Shown here: positions 8,948 to 17,186 of the stretch, in pieces
Position numbering within the stretch: the stretch's first letter is position 1
Layout of the letters: each line of letters begins with the position of its first letter
From: Marinobacter segnicrescens
GTDB taxonomy: Bacteria; Pseudomonadota; Gammaproteobacteria; Pseudomonadales; Oleiphilaceae
Length of the DNA stretch: 64,000 nucleotides
Assembly (NCBI RefSeq): GCF_900111555.1
Contig: NZ_FOHZ01000008.1
Location: forward strand, 61,545 to 125,544
Direction: 5' to 3'
The notes under the pieces: generated by a model
What the model saw: the letters and a program-made list of their open reading frames with translations, nothing else
Told to the model about the DNA's origin: nothing
Database searches by the model: none
Made by a program: the position numbers and the translations under genes

Positions 8948-9616
8948 ATGCTGATTACAAATCCTGCCTGTCCAGGGGTTTCCGGGAACTGGCTTGATCC
9001 CGACTGGTGGGGAAGCCAGGCCAGGCCGGTATCCGCGGGCGGCCGCGGCAGCGCCTGGTTCGTGGATACCGATCAGGGCGAAATGGTATTGCGCCAGTAT
9101 CGCCGGGGAGGTCTGATAGCGCGGTTGTCGGAGCGTCGGTATGTGTTTACCGGCTGGCAGCGGACCCGTTCGTATCGGGAATACCAACTGCTCAGGCGAC
9201 TGTATGACCAGGGCCTGCCCGTTCCCGACCCCATAGCCGCCAGAGCTAAACGGTATGGCCTCTTTTACGAGGCGGCCATCCTGATCCGCCGCATTCCTGG
9301 CGCGGTCCCCCTCCCGGAGGTGGATAACCTGCAGGATGAAGGGCTTTGGCGTGAGGTGGGGCGGACGATTCGCCGTTTTCACGACGCAGGGCTGGACCAT
9401 GTGGACCTGAACTGTGACAACGTTCTGGTGGCTGGTGGTGAGGTTTATCTTATTGATTTTGATCGGTGCCGGTTGCGGCTCGCGGATTCTGGAGGAAGTT
9501 GGCGCAATCGGAATCTCGATCGTTTACATAGATCTGTTGCCAAACGTATCACCCAGGTAACATCGCCGCGACGCACCGCGCTGTGGCAATCCCTCGCTAA
9601 CGAGTACCATGGGTAA
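8948..9616 (+). CDS. kdkA: 3-deoxy-D-manno-octulosonic acid (Kdo) kinase
   Basis: A 222-residue protein-kinase-fold enzyme that phosphorylates Kdo of the LPS inner core using ATP. Visible motifs: the catalytic loop HVDLNCDNVLV (about 157-167) with Asp and Asn, and the metal-binding YLIDFDRCRL (about 173-182). The early GGRGSAWFV resembles the glycine loop. ATG 8948 is preceded by GAAGG at fair distance; longer upstream in-frame starts exist but add non-homologous residues. KdkA is known from bacteria with a single phosphorylated Kdo, such as Haemophilus and Vibrio, which suggests that inner core type here. Confidence 0.88.
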   Translation: MLITNPACPGVSGNWLDPDWWGSQARPVSAGGRGSAWFVDTDQGEMVLRQYRRGGLIARLSERRYVFTGWQRTRSYREYQLLRRLYDQGLPVPDPIAARAKRYGLFYEAAILIRRIPGAVPLPEVDNLQDEGLWREVGRTIRRFHDAGLDHVDLNCDNVLVAGGEVYLIDFDRCRLRLADSGGSWRNRNLDRLHRSVAKRITQVTSPRRTALWQSLANEYHG

Positions 9617-9728
9617 GGTGAGTCAGGCCGTGATCGCCGTAGCTAATTCCATTCCTGGTGTCTGTCTCGGTGGTCGTTGGTGGTCTCGAAGGTGATTTTG
9701 TTGTTTATCAGGAACAATCTGTGCGCAG

Positions 9729-11027
9729 ATGTACCCGGAATTAGAGGTGTGGCCGGTGTTTGAAAGTAGACTACGGGTATTCGTGTCCTGGGTGACGATT
9801 GCAGCGATGGGATCGTACCTTGTTTTCTATGTGTTAACGGCGTGGGCGTACGATATGGGGCCTGCCATTCTCTTACTGATGGCGTTGGTTGCCCTGATAT
9901 TTGGCTGGTCGAGCCTCCGCACTAGGGTAGATAGGGAAAGCTGGCTGCTGATCGCTACGCTCTTTGGCTATTTCCTTCTTCAGGCCTTGTTACTAATGAT
10001 GCATGGAGAAGGGCTTTCTGAGTTCGATCTGTCCACCCGCTATCTGGGCGCGTCGCTTGTACTGATGTTCCTTCTCATGGTGCCGGTTCGGGCAAACACC
10101 TTTTTTTTCGCGGTGGGCCTGGGTGGCGCCCTGACGGGTGGCTTCGCCTTGTACCGGTGGGGGCTCGGAGGTGCTGCGCGCCTGCAGAGCTTTGATAACC
10201 CCATTCATTATGGAAACGGAGCGCTAGCTCTAAGCTGTCTCTCCCTGGCCGGCCTGGCCTGGGCATCTCGTCAAAGATACAGATTCCTCTGGAATGTCCT
10301 GTTCCTTTGCGGTCTGGCTGGAGGTTTGGTTGCCTCTTTTCTATCAGGGACCCGTAGTGGTTGGGTTGCGATTCCCCTGATTGTTCCGGTCATTTTGTTT
10401 GCTTATCGCGATCGGATTCTGGACAAGAAGTGGTTGATTCCAATAATTCTTGCAGCCTTGGGGCTGCTGGTCGCCGTAATGGTGTCAGTTGACGTGGTAC
10501 GGGAGCGTACAATCATTGCCGGTCAGCAAGTCGAAGGCTATTTCGAGGAAGGCGTAAATCATACCTCGGTAGGCTTACGGCTGGATATGTACAAGGCTGG
10601 ACTCGCGGCATTCAGCGAGAACCCGCTCATCGGCATCGGGCCCAGTGGCATCGAGACTAAGGTGGACGCGATGGCCGGGTCAGGCGAGGTCCACCAAAAT
10701 GTTGCCCGTTATCGCCACCTTCATAATCAGTATATCGACAATATGGCCCGTTACGGCTTGGTTGGGCTGGTATCATACCTGGCATTGTTGCTGGTCCCGT
10801 TTTTCCTCTTTCTGAAGAAAGCCCGGCACGGATCACCCGCAGTTCGGGCAGTGGGACTTGCTGGTGCGCTGTTCCTGATGCTGCATGGGGCTGTCAACCT
10901 GACACAAAGCATGCTGGAACGAAACATCGGGGTAATGATGTTTCTCTTCGTGGTGGTATTTGTCTGGGGTACGCTCAAGGCTGAGGAGCGTGCAGATGAG
11001 GGGGCTCCTGATGCACATTCTGTTTAA
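9729..11027 (+). CDS. O-antigen ligase family membrane protein (WaaL/Wzy_C)
   Basis: A 432-residue polytopic inner membrane protein with about ten to twelve hydrophobic helices and one large periplasmic loop. The Wzy_C signature is visible: SGTRSGWVAIPL (about 208-219), then a loop with GLRLDMYKAGLAAFSENPLIG and the conserved HNQYIDNMARYGLVG. Such proteins transfer undecaprenol-linked glycans to lipid A core (WaaL) or polymerise O-antigen (Wzy); the LPS core context favours a ligase. The first ATG (9729) has a weak ribosome site; GTG 9756 behind AGAGGT is an alternative. Base composition is slightly lower in GC than in flanking housekeeping genes. Confidence 0.82.
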   Translation: MYPELEVWPVFESRLRVFVSWVTIAAMGSYLVFYVLTAWAYDMGPAILLLMALVALIFGWSSLRTRVDRESWLLIATLFGYFLLQALLLMMHGEGLSEFDLSTRYLGASLVLMFLLMVPVRANTFFFAVGLGGALTGGFALYRWGLGGAARLQSFDNPIHYGNGALALSCLSLAGLAWASRQRYRFLWNVLFLCGLAGGLVASFLSGTRSGWVAIPLIVPVILFAYRDRILDKKWLIPIILAALGLLVAVMVSVDVVRERTIIAGQQVEGYFEEGVNHTSVGLRLDMYKAGLAAFSENPLIGIGPSGIETKVDAMAGSGEVHQNVARYRHLHNQYIDNMARYGLVGLVSYLALLLVPFFLFLKKARHGSPAVRAVGLAGALFLMLHGAVNLTQSMLERNIGVMMFLFVVVFVWGTLKAEERADEGAPDAHSV

Positions 11028-11084
11028 ACATCGTGTGCACGGTGGTTTTATAACTCTGGCGCCCAGGAATGGGAGAAGCGAGCT

Positions 11085-11771
11085 TTGACGATAACCTGTT
11101 TTTTGCCCTGCCGGAAAGGTAGCGAGCGGGTACCCAGGAAAAATATCCGGCCTATCGCAGGCCGGCAATTCGGGCTGCTCGAGATCAAGCTTCGTCAACT
11201 GCTGGCCTGTCGTCAGATAGACCAGGTCCTCCTGTCAACCAATGATCCGGATATCATCCGCTACGCAAAAACGGTGAATGATGAAAGGCTTGTGATCCGG
11301 GAACGGGATGATGCACTAGCCGCGAGCAGCACGAGTACGGACCAGTTGATTGAATACGCAGGTGGGCAGATTCCTGACGGCGATATTCTATGGACTCATG
11401 TGACTTCTCCGTTCCTTAATGCAGAAGCTTACGATCAAATGATTGAAGAGTACCTGCGGCGACGGGAAGAAGGTTATGACTCGCTGATGTCGGTTACGGA
11501 GATTCGGGGGTTTCTGTGGGATAAGAACGGACCTGTCAACTATGACAGGGGTATCGAAAAGTGGCCTCGCACCCAGACACTGGAGCCGCTTTACGAGGTG
11601 AACAGTGCAGTTTTTCTCGCCCCTTCAGAGGTGTATCGGTCGTCCGGAGACAGGATCGGCGAACGCCCCTTCAAGTACGTGCTGGATAAAATCCAGGGTT
11701 TTGACATCGACTGGGAAGATGACTTCCTGATCGCCGAGGCGATGCTTGCTGCCGGTGTCGGACAGACCTAG
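11085..11771 (+). CDS. CMP-sugar synthetase (acylneuraminate cytidylyltransferase family)
   Basis: A 228-residue cytidylyltransferase of the NeuA/KdsB superfamily. The N-terminus CRKGSERVPRKNIRPIAG is the CTP-binding signature; TNDPDI and a WTHVTSPF segment follow as in NeuA. Family members activate 2-keto-3-deoxy sugar acids (sialic acids, Kdo) with CTP. The gene begins with TTG at 11085 behind GGAGAAGCGAGC. It is followed after 9 bases by an aldolase gene and then a sialyltransferase-like gene, so its substrate is probably a ulosonic acid made by that aldolase. No NeuB-type synthase is present in the window. The substrate is an inference. Confidence 0.82.
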   Translation: MTITCFLPCRKGSERVPRKNIRPIAGRQFGLLEIKLRQLLACRQIDQVLLSTNDPDIIRYAKTVNDERLVIRERDDALAASSTSTDQLIEYAGGQIPDGDILWTHVTSPFLNAEAYDQMIEEYLRRREEGYDSLMSVTEIRGFLWDKNGPVNYDRGIEKWPRTQTLEPLYEVNSAVFLAPSEVYRSSGDRIGERPFKYVLDKIQGFDIDWEDDFLIAEAMLAAGVGQT

Positions 11772-11780
11772 GAGAAGCGC

Positions 11781-13394
11781 ATGAGTTCTGCGAAGTATAC
11801 CCTGCTGGACTGTACACTGAGGGATGGTGGCTATTACAACGACTGGGATTTCGACCCCGCACTGATCGAGCGCTATCTCGCGGCGATGTCTGCCGTTGGT
11901 GTCGATGTCGTTGAAATGGGGCTTCGGTCTCTGCGCAGAGACGGCTTCAGAGGCGCCTGTGCTTACACCACCGATGAGTTCCTGGCCAGCTTACCGTTGC
12001 CCGCTACCCTGAGTATTGGGGTAATGGTAAATGCCTCCGAGCTGATTGGCGCTGGTCCGGTATCAGGCCCTCTGGCTTCACTGTTTCCGGCCAGATCGGA
12101 TGATTCCCCGGTTGACCTGGTTCGTATTGCCTGCCATGTCCACGAATTTGAAGAAGCCCTTGCAGCAAGTCTCTGGCTCCGGGATCGGGGTTATCGGGTC
12201 GGGTTCAACCTGATGCAGGTGGCCGACCGTGAGCAATCTGAGGTCGAGGCCCTGGCCCGGGCTTGTGCAGGGTATCCGGTTGATGTTCTCTACTTTGCTG
12301 ACAGTCTGGGCAGTATGGGGCCGCAGCAAACCTGCGAAATTGTGTCCTGGCTCAGACGTCACTGGAAGGGCGAGATCGGAATTCACACCCACGATAACCT
12401 GCGTATGGCGTTGCAGAACACGCTGTCGGCGATGGATGCCGGGGTCACCTGGGTCGACTCCACCGTGACCGGTATGGGCCGCGGCCCCGGAAACGCCCGC
12501 ACCGAGGAGTTGGCAATTGAAGTCGCTAGCGCCAGGGGGACGACGATATCAATCGTCCCCCTCATGCAGGTAATAAAGACAGACTTTCGTCCAATGCAGG
12601 AGCGTTACGGTTGGGGAACCAATCCTTACTATTATCTGGCGGGCCGTTACGGCATTCACCCGACCTATATCCAGGAAATGCTGAGTGACTCCCGATATAG
12701 TGAGGAGGATGTGCTGGCTGTTATCGAGCACCTCAGGATTAATGGCGGCAAGAAGTTCAGTTTTGATGCCCTGGATACGGCAAGGCACTTCTACAGGGAA
12801 TCAGAGGGCGGCAGTTGGTACCCGAGTGAGGTTTTGCGAGGCCGGGAAATTTTGCTGCTTGGCACGGGACCTGGAGTGCGTCGCCACCGTGGAGCCATTG
12901 AACGCTTTATTCGCAGAACTAACCCCGTCGTTATTGCGCTAAACACTCAGGCAGAAGTGGATTCCGCCCTGATCGATTATCGCGTGGCGTGTCACCCGGT
13001 CAGGTTGCTCGCCGATCATCAGGCGCACACTCGTTTGCCACAGCCCCTTATCACCCCCTGGTCAGCTCTGAGCGATGATCTCAGGACATCACTTGCCAAC
13101 AAGAAGGTCCTGGATTTTGGTTTGCAGGTAGAGGCGGGAACCTTTGTTTTCGGTGAACGATCTTGCACCTTGCCGACCTCACTGGTAGTTGCCTATGCCT
13201 TGGCTATTGCTGCCAGTGGAGAGTCCGCCAGAGTGCTTCTTGCCGGTTTTGACGGGTACAGTGCTGATGACCCGCGCACCCGTGAAATGAAAGACTTGCT
13301 GACGCAATATCAGTCAACAACCGGTGCACGGGAGTTGCTGGCGGTGACACCAACCCGACATGAGCTGCCTACGCAGTCCATATACGCAATGTGA
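11781..13394 (+). CDS. DRE-TIM (HMGL-like) aldolase fused to a C-terminal DUF115-like domain
   Basis: A 537-residue two-domain protein. Residues 1 to about 340 form an HMGL-like aldolase barrel: DCTLRDGGYYNDW (10-22) carries the metal-binding and catalytic residues, and GIHTHDN (about 199-205) is the second metal motif, as in 4-hydroxy-2-oxovalerate aldolases. A different domain begins near residue 353 with EILLLGTGPGVRRH, then VVIALNTQ and DYRVACHP, resembling the DUF115/MptE-like fold seen in flagellin and surface glycan loci. Position between a CMP-sugar synthetase and a sialyltransferase-like gene suggests it makes a 2-keto sugar acid from pyruvate and an aldehyde. ATG 11781 follows AGGAGAAGCGC. 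Confidence 0.75.
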   Translation: MSSAKYTLLDCTLRDGGYYNDWDFDPALIERYLAAMSAVGVDVVEMGLRSLRRDGFRGACAYTTDEFLASLPLPATLSIGVMVNASELIGAGPVSGPLASLFPARSDDSPVDLVRIACHVHEFEEALAASLWLRDRGYRVGFNLMQVADREQSEVEALARACAGYPVDVLYFADSLGSMGPQQTCEIVSWLRRHWKGEIGIHTHDNLRMALQNTLSAMDAGVTWVDSTVTGMGRGPGNARTEELAIEVASARGTTISIVPLMQVIKTDFRPMQERYGWGTNPYYYLAGRYGIHPTYIQEMLSDSRYSEEDVLAVIEHLRINGGKKFSFDALDTARHFYRESEGGSWYPSEVLRGREILLLGTGPGVRRHRGAIERFIRRTNPVVIALNTQAEVDSALIDYRVACHPVRLLADHQAHTRLPQPLITPWSALSDDLRTSLANKKVLDFGLQVEAGTFVFGERSCTLPTSLVVAYALAIAASGESARVLLAGFDGYSADDPRTREMKDLLTQYQSTTGARELLAVTPTRHELPTQSIYAM

Positions 13395-13400
13395 CTCAGC

Positions 13401-14672
13401 ATGCTTGGTTATCTGACTGATCGTCGAAAACGTAGCGACCGTTGGTGGCGTTACCATGTTTTGAAGGATGGCTATGTTCAGGACAGCGCAGTGTGCCGGC
13501 CAGAACACGCCGCGTTGGCGCGCCTGAACAAAGCTTTTCGTCGACTTGGATACCCCATGTCTGAATCGCTGCAGGCCTTCTGGCGGGAACTACTGGAAGT
13601 CAGCGCTGCACGTCGCCCAGAACTTGCTGCGGGTGATATTGAAAGCGTCGAGGCCCGTGCCGCCTCGTTGGACACATCCCTGCTGCCAGCTTCTGGCTGG
13701 CTTGATTTGTTCAGACTCTGCATAGGACTGGGCTTTTTTCAGCCGGCAGCCACTCTCCGCGACAAGGCGGTGCTACGGATGATACAGGATGCCTCGGCTC
13801 CTGAGGCAAGGCTGTCTGAACTGACAATGGCCTGTTACGCCAGTCTCGAGCAGGGAAAGTACGACAGGGCAGCTGAGTGGTTAGAGAGGATGGAATCGTC
13901 AGGCTGCGCGCCCCAGCGCTGTTCGCAGGTGCGCTGGTTTTCAGGATTGATGTCGGGCGGCCATGAAGGTGACGCCGACGGTCTTCTCTGGGGGGATTCT
14001 CCTGCTGACCCTGAGTTCGGTCACCTCATCCAGGGCAGCAGTATTGCGGTGGTGGGCCCCGTGGCTTCGGAGGTAGAGTCCGGCCCTGACATTGACGGTT
14101 ACGATGTGGTGGTCAAGTTCGGTTACCGGGGCGGTAACCGGGGACGTGATCCGCGCTTTCAGGGCAAGCGGGTTGACGTCAGTTATTACAATAACGCTCA
14201 GTCGAAGACACTTGCTGAGTCTGACTTTGCGCCGGTGTTTTCGGAGCTGCGCTGGGGCGTTTGCCATAACGGGAAAGGTTGCTCCCGTTTCCGCCCCGCC
14301 CCGGCCAACCTGAGACAACTGACATCCCTGCAATGGTTTTTGCCTGATACCCACCTGAACGCAGGGCCAAATGCCCTGCTGGACTTATTGCGATTCAGGC
14401 CTTCAACGATCTGTGTGTTCAATACAGACCTTATGTTGTCCTCGGGAAGGTTTGCCGGATACCGGGAAGCGGGTAATGAGGAAACCGACTATACCCGCTC
14501 TTTCATCAAGACCCACGACCCGGTTCTGCAGTACAGGATTATGCATCGGCTATGGTCGAACGGCTTTATACAGGGCGACGCGCGCTTTGAATATGTTATG
14601 AAGCTTGACCTGGCAGGCTACCTGAAGGAGCTGCAAAAGGCGTACGGCGCAGTAAACCGGGCCCTTTTCTGA
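13401..14672 (+). CDS. Sialyltransferase-like (GT29-like) protein with helical N-terminal region
   Basis: A 423-residue protein. Residues 1 to about 200 are helical and rich in Ala and Leu, like a repeat scaffold. From residue 212 the segment SSIAVVGPVASEVESGPDID continues into GYDVVVKFGYRGG; this layout resembles the L sialylmotif of GT29 (GNS, then D-x-x-D-x-V-x-x-F/N). Later segments (FNTDLMLSSGRFAGY and DPVLQYRIMHRL) also fit that fold loosely. No membrane helix or signal peptide is seen, so it would act on the cytoplasmic face. Directly behind the CMP-sugar genes, it is the likely user of their product. The family call is tentative. Confidence 0.6.
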   Translation: MLGYLTDRRKRSDRWWRYHVLKDGYVQDSAVCRPEHAALARLNKAFRRLGYPMSESLQAFWRELLEVSAARRPELAAGDIESVEARAASLDTSLLPASGWLDLFRLCIGLGFFQPAATLRDKAVLRMIQDASAPEARLSELTMACYASLEQGKYDRAAEWLERMESSGCAPQRCSQVRWFSGLMSGGHEGDADGLLWGDSPADPEFGHLIQGSSIAVVGPVASEVESGPDIDGYDVVVKFGYRGGNRGRDPRFQGKRVDVSYYNNAQSKTLAESDFAPVFSELRWGVCHNGKGCSRFRPAPANLRQLTSLQWFLPDTHLNAGPNALLDLLRFRPSTICVFNTDLMLSSGRFAGYREAGNEETDYTRSFIKTHDPVLQYRIMHRLWSNGFIQGDARFEYVMKLDLAGYLKELQKAYGAVNRALF

Positions 14673-15400
14673 TGACTTCCCGGCTTTATTATCTCGGCCC
14701 CTGGCGGCTGCTCTCGACAGAGGGTGAGGATACGGCTTTGGCTTTGGGTGAGGCTATCCGTGATGGAGCTGTTGAGCGGGAACAGGTCTTCCGGGATAAC
14801 TGGCGAACCCTGAGTGCCCGGGTTCGGGTCGGCGGACATACACTTTTGCTCAAAGTCCCAAGAGCTCGAAACCGGCGCCGGTGGGAGCGCCTTCTCAGCT
14901 TGTTTCGCGGTAGCGATGCCCTGAGGACTTTCCGGCACCTGGAGCGCATGGCAGGGCTGGGTCTTCAAGCTCCTGAGCCGCTGATTGCCGGTGAGTTGCG
15001 CCATTATGGCATGGTGACAGATTCGTTTGTCTGTTACCGATTTATTGAGGGGCGCCGACCAAACGGTGAGGATGCCCCCGCGGTTCTCAGGGCTCTGAGA
15101 GTTTTACACAGTCAGGGGTATCTGCGTTCGGATGCCCAGTTGGCTAACTTCCTGATCAGTGATGATGGTGAGGTAGTGTTTATCGATTTCCGCCTGAAGC
15201 GGCCCAGGGTTTTTCCTCGGCTTCAGAAAGCTCGGGAACTGGACCGTTTTTTGCGAAGCTGCCCTGAAGCCCGGCATCACCTGACGCCAGAGGAGAGCGG
15301 GTCCCTGTGGCTGCAGATCGCCCACAGGCTTGAGAACCTGAGTTTTGCGCGTCGAAATCTGAAACGTCAGCTACGTGGCCGAAAAAGGGATAGGCATTGA
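14672..15400 (+). CDS. Lipopolysaccharide core kinase-like protein
   Basis: A 242-residue protein with a minimal kinase fold like the LPS heptose kinases RfaY/WaaP. Visible: an ATP-lysine strand HTLLLKVPRARN (about 55-66), a catalytic loop YLRSDAQLANFLI (about 149-161) in which the usual His-Gly before Asp is Arg-Ser, and a metal motif VFIDFRLKRP. The Asp and Asn expected for catalysis are kept. The start ATG overlaps the previous stop by one base (TGATG), so the genes are translationally coupled. It probably phosphorylates a core sugar. It is the second sugar kinase in this block, after kdkA. Confidence 0.7.
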   Translation: MTSRLYYLGPWRLLSTEGEDTALALGEAIRDGAVEREQVFRDNWRTLSARVRVGGHTLLLKVPRARNRRRWERLLSLFRGSDALRTFRHLERMAGLGLQAPEPLIAGELRHYGMVTDSFVCYRFIEGRRPNGEDAPAVLRALRVLHSQGYLRSDAQLANFLISDDGEVVFIDFRLKRPRVFPRLQKARELDRFLRSCPEARHHLTPEESGSLWLQIAHRLENLSFARRNLKRQLRGRKRDRH

Positions 15401-16476
15401 TGAAAACAGCCGTACTTTTCTGTCCCTCCACGGTTTGGGGAGGCATCGAGAAAAACGTCCTGCTGCGTGCCCGCTTTCTTGGGGAAAGTGGGGTGAAGGT
15501 CTATGTGGTTTTGCTCAAGGGCTACTTCGCAGACCGGTTTGATGGCCTTGAGAATGTCTCGGTGATTGAGGTGAAGTCCCGTGGGGGCGACTTCAACGTT
15601 TTCGTTGTTGCCAGTTACGTGAGGATCCTGCGCCGGTTGCGGCCGGACGTGGTCTTTGCGGCCCTGAAGAAGGACTGGTGGCTGGTATCGCTATCGGCAA
15701 GGCTTGCAGGGGTTGATCGCATTGTCCTTTACCTCGGGATTGCCCGTCGGGTGAAAAGTCCGGTGAAGTTCTTCCTCATTTTCCGGGTATTCAGGGCGAT
15801 CCTGATGGTCAACAGTGACTCGCTCCGGGAGGATATGCTGAAGTACCCGAGGTTCTTTGACCAAGGTAACGTGGTACGGGTCTACAACGGTTTTGCCAGA
15901 CCATCCGTAGAAGCAGATTCCCTGGACTTCCGCAGCATGTTCGATCTTCCACAGGAGTCGGTCATCGTGGGTTGTGCCGGGCGGTTCAGCCCCATGAAAG
16001 GCTTCGACCAGTTGCCGGACATACTGGCGAGGTTGCCGGAACATGTTCACGTAGTCCATGCCGGTGAAGGCGAGTTCGAGCAGGAGATCCGCTCGGCTAT
16101 CGAGCAACGCCCGGAATCCCGTCGCATCCACTTTCTTGGTTACCGAAAGGACATGCACCGTTTCTTCAAGGGGCTCGACCTGTTCCTGTTGTGCTCCCGC
16201 AATGAGGGCATGGCGAATGTGCTGAATGAAGCCCTGAGTCATGGGGTGCCTGTGGTTTCCACGCGGGTGCCCGGTAGCGAGGAATTGCTGGGGCATGGCC
16301 GTTATGGCGTGCTGGTCGATATCGATGATATCGAAGCCATGGCCGCTGCGATTGATTCACTGATCCGGGGCGAACAGCGGTTTGATGAAAGCGAGCTTCG
16401 GTCCTGGATCGAATCAGAATTCGGGATGGATCGGATGATCCGGGAAACCAACCGACTGTTTTTTGGGCGTGAGTAA
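15400..16476 (+). CDS. Glycosyltransferase family 4
   Basis: A 358-residue GT-B glycosyltransferase of the Glycos_transf_1 type, expected on the cytoplasmic face of the inner membrane in LPS core or O-chain assembly. The N-terminal acceptor half begins with VLFCPSTVWGGIEKNVL (Gly-rich loop), and the C-terminal donor half contains GCAGRFSPMKGFDQLPDIL and the EX7E-like signature SRNEGMANVLNEALSHGVPV. ATG 15400 overlaps the preceding stop (TGATG). The sugar transferred cannot be deduced. Confidence 0.88.
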   Translation: MKTAVLFCPSTVWGGIEKNVLLRARFLGESGVKVYVVLLKGYFADRFDGLENVSVIEVKSRGGDFNVFVVASYVRILRRLRPDVVFAALKKDWWLVSLSARLAGVDRIVLYLGIARRVKSPVKFFLIFRVFRAILMVNSDSLREDMLKYPRFFDQGNVVRVYNGFARPSVEADSLDFRSMFDLPQESVIVGCAGRFSPMKGFDQLPDILARLPEHVHVVHAGEGEFEQEIRSAIEQRPESRRIHFLGYRKDMHRFFKGLDLFLLCSRNEGMANVLNEALSHGVPVVSTRVPGSEELLGHGRYGVLVDIDDIEAMAAAIDSLIRGEQRFDESELRSWIESEFGMDRMIRETNRLFFGRE

Positions 16477-16501
16477 ACCACGCGTGATATAAGGGCGTAA
16501 C

Positions 16502-17140
16502 TTGTCTCTGAAATACCAGCTTCGGGCTGTCTGGATTGATGCCTTAAACCGGCTCCGCTATGGTGCACGGGCTCCGCGCTATGCCGAGCGGGTATGGATC
16601 CAGCCGTCCGCATGTCATCGTTATATCGAGGCCGCAGACCTGGCGAAGCACCTGGGCTCGCGGGTCCGGCAGATGTCGGGCAAGGTTATTCGGCAATGGC
16701 CCTCTGAGCTGGAGCAGCCTTTTGAGAACCACCCAAAGCTGACCTATTGCTGGAATCACTGGCGCGACGGCCAGGACTGGCAAGAGGCTGGTGCCATCGA
16801 GTTCATGCTCAGCCGTATTGCCGTTTCACCCACGGGCGTTACCGACCATTGCCGGACGCCGGCGGATGTCCAGGCCCGTTTTGATAACCTGGACGGTATC
16901 CGGGAGGATGTGCTGCAACGTGGGCGCTTTCCTTCACGGCAGGAGCTGGATCCGGACAACTATCGTGAGGTGGGCGGCATACTCATGCATCTGGGTCCGG
17001 AAGGCGAGCCGATATTTTCCGGAGCGGGCTGTCACCGCTTTGCGATCGCCATGTTGATGGATCAGCCTTTCCCGGCCCAGTTGGGCTGTGTCCATACCTC
17101 TGCCCTGAAATACCTGCCACAATTGCGGCAGGTGCCCTGA
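16502..17140 (+). CDS. Conserved hypothetical protein of surface-glycan locus
   Basis: A 212-residue soluble protein without signal peptide or membrane helix. I do not recognise a named family. The C-terminal third has a strand-turn-helix pattern, GGILMHLGPEGEPIFSGAGC followed by HRFAIAMLMDQPFPAQ, that faintly resembles ParB-like/ParB-related folds (a strand with a Gly-rich turn, then an HR pair in a helix). The start is TTG 16502 behind AAGGGCG. It lies in the same transcription unit as the flanking glycosyltransferase and HAD genes, so a role in surface sugar synthesis or modification is likely but undefined. Confidence 0.6.
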   Translation: MSLKYQLRAVWIDALNRLRYGARAPRYAERVWIQPSACHRYIEAADLAKHLGSRVRQMSGKVIRQWPSELEQPFENHPKLTYCWNHWRDGQDWQEAGAIEFMLSRIAVSPTGVTDHCRTPADVQARFDNLDGIREDVLQRGRFPSRQELDPDNYREVGGILMHLGPEGEPIFSGAGCHRFAIAMLMDQPFPAQLGCVHTSALKYLPQLRQVP

Positions 17141-17186
17141 CGTGGCCGGGCCGAGGTCCTTGCCGTCACCACTGACCGGAGAAACT

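Noticed and set aside
11085..11771. Calling the CMP-sugar synthetase neuA of a sialic acid pathway
   Set aside because: No NeuB or NeuC homologue is present in the window; the adjacent enzyme is an HMGL-type aldolase, so the sugar is left unnamed.
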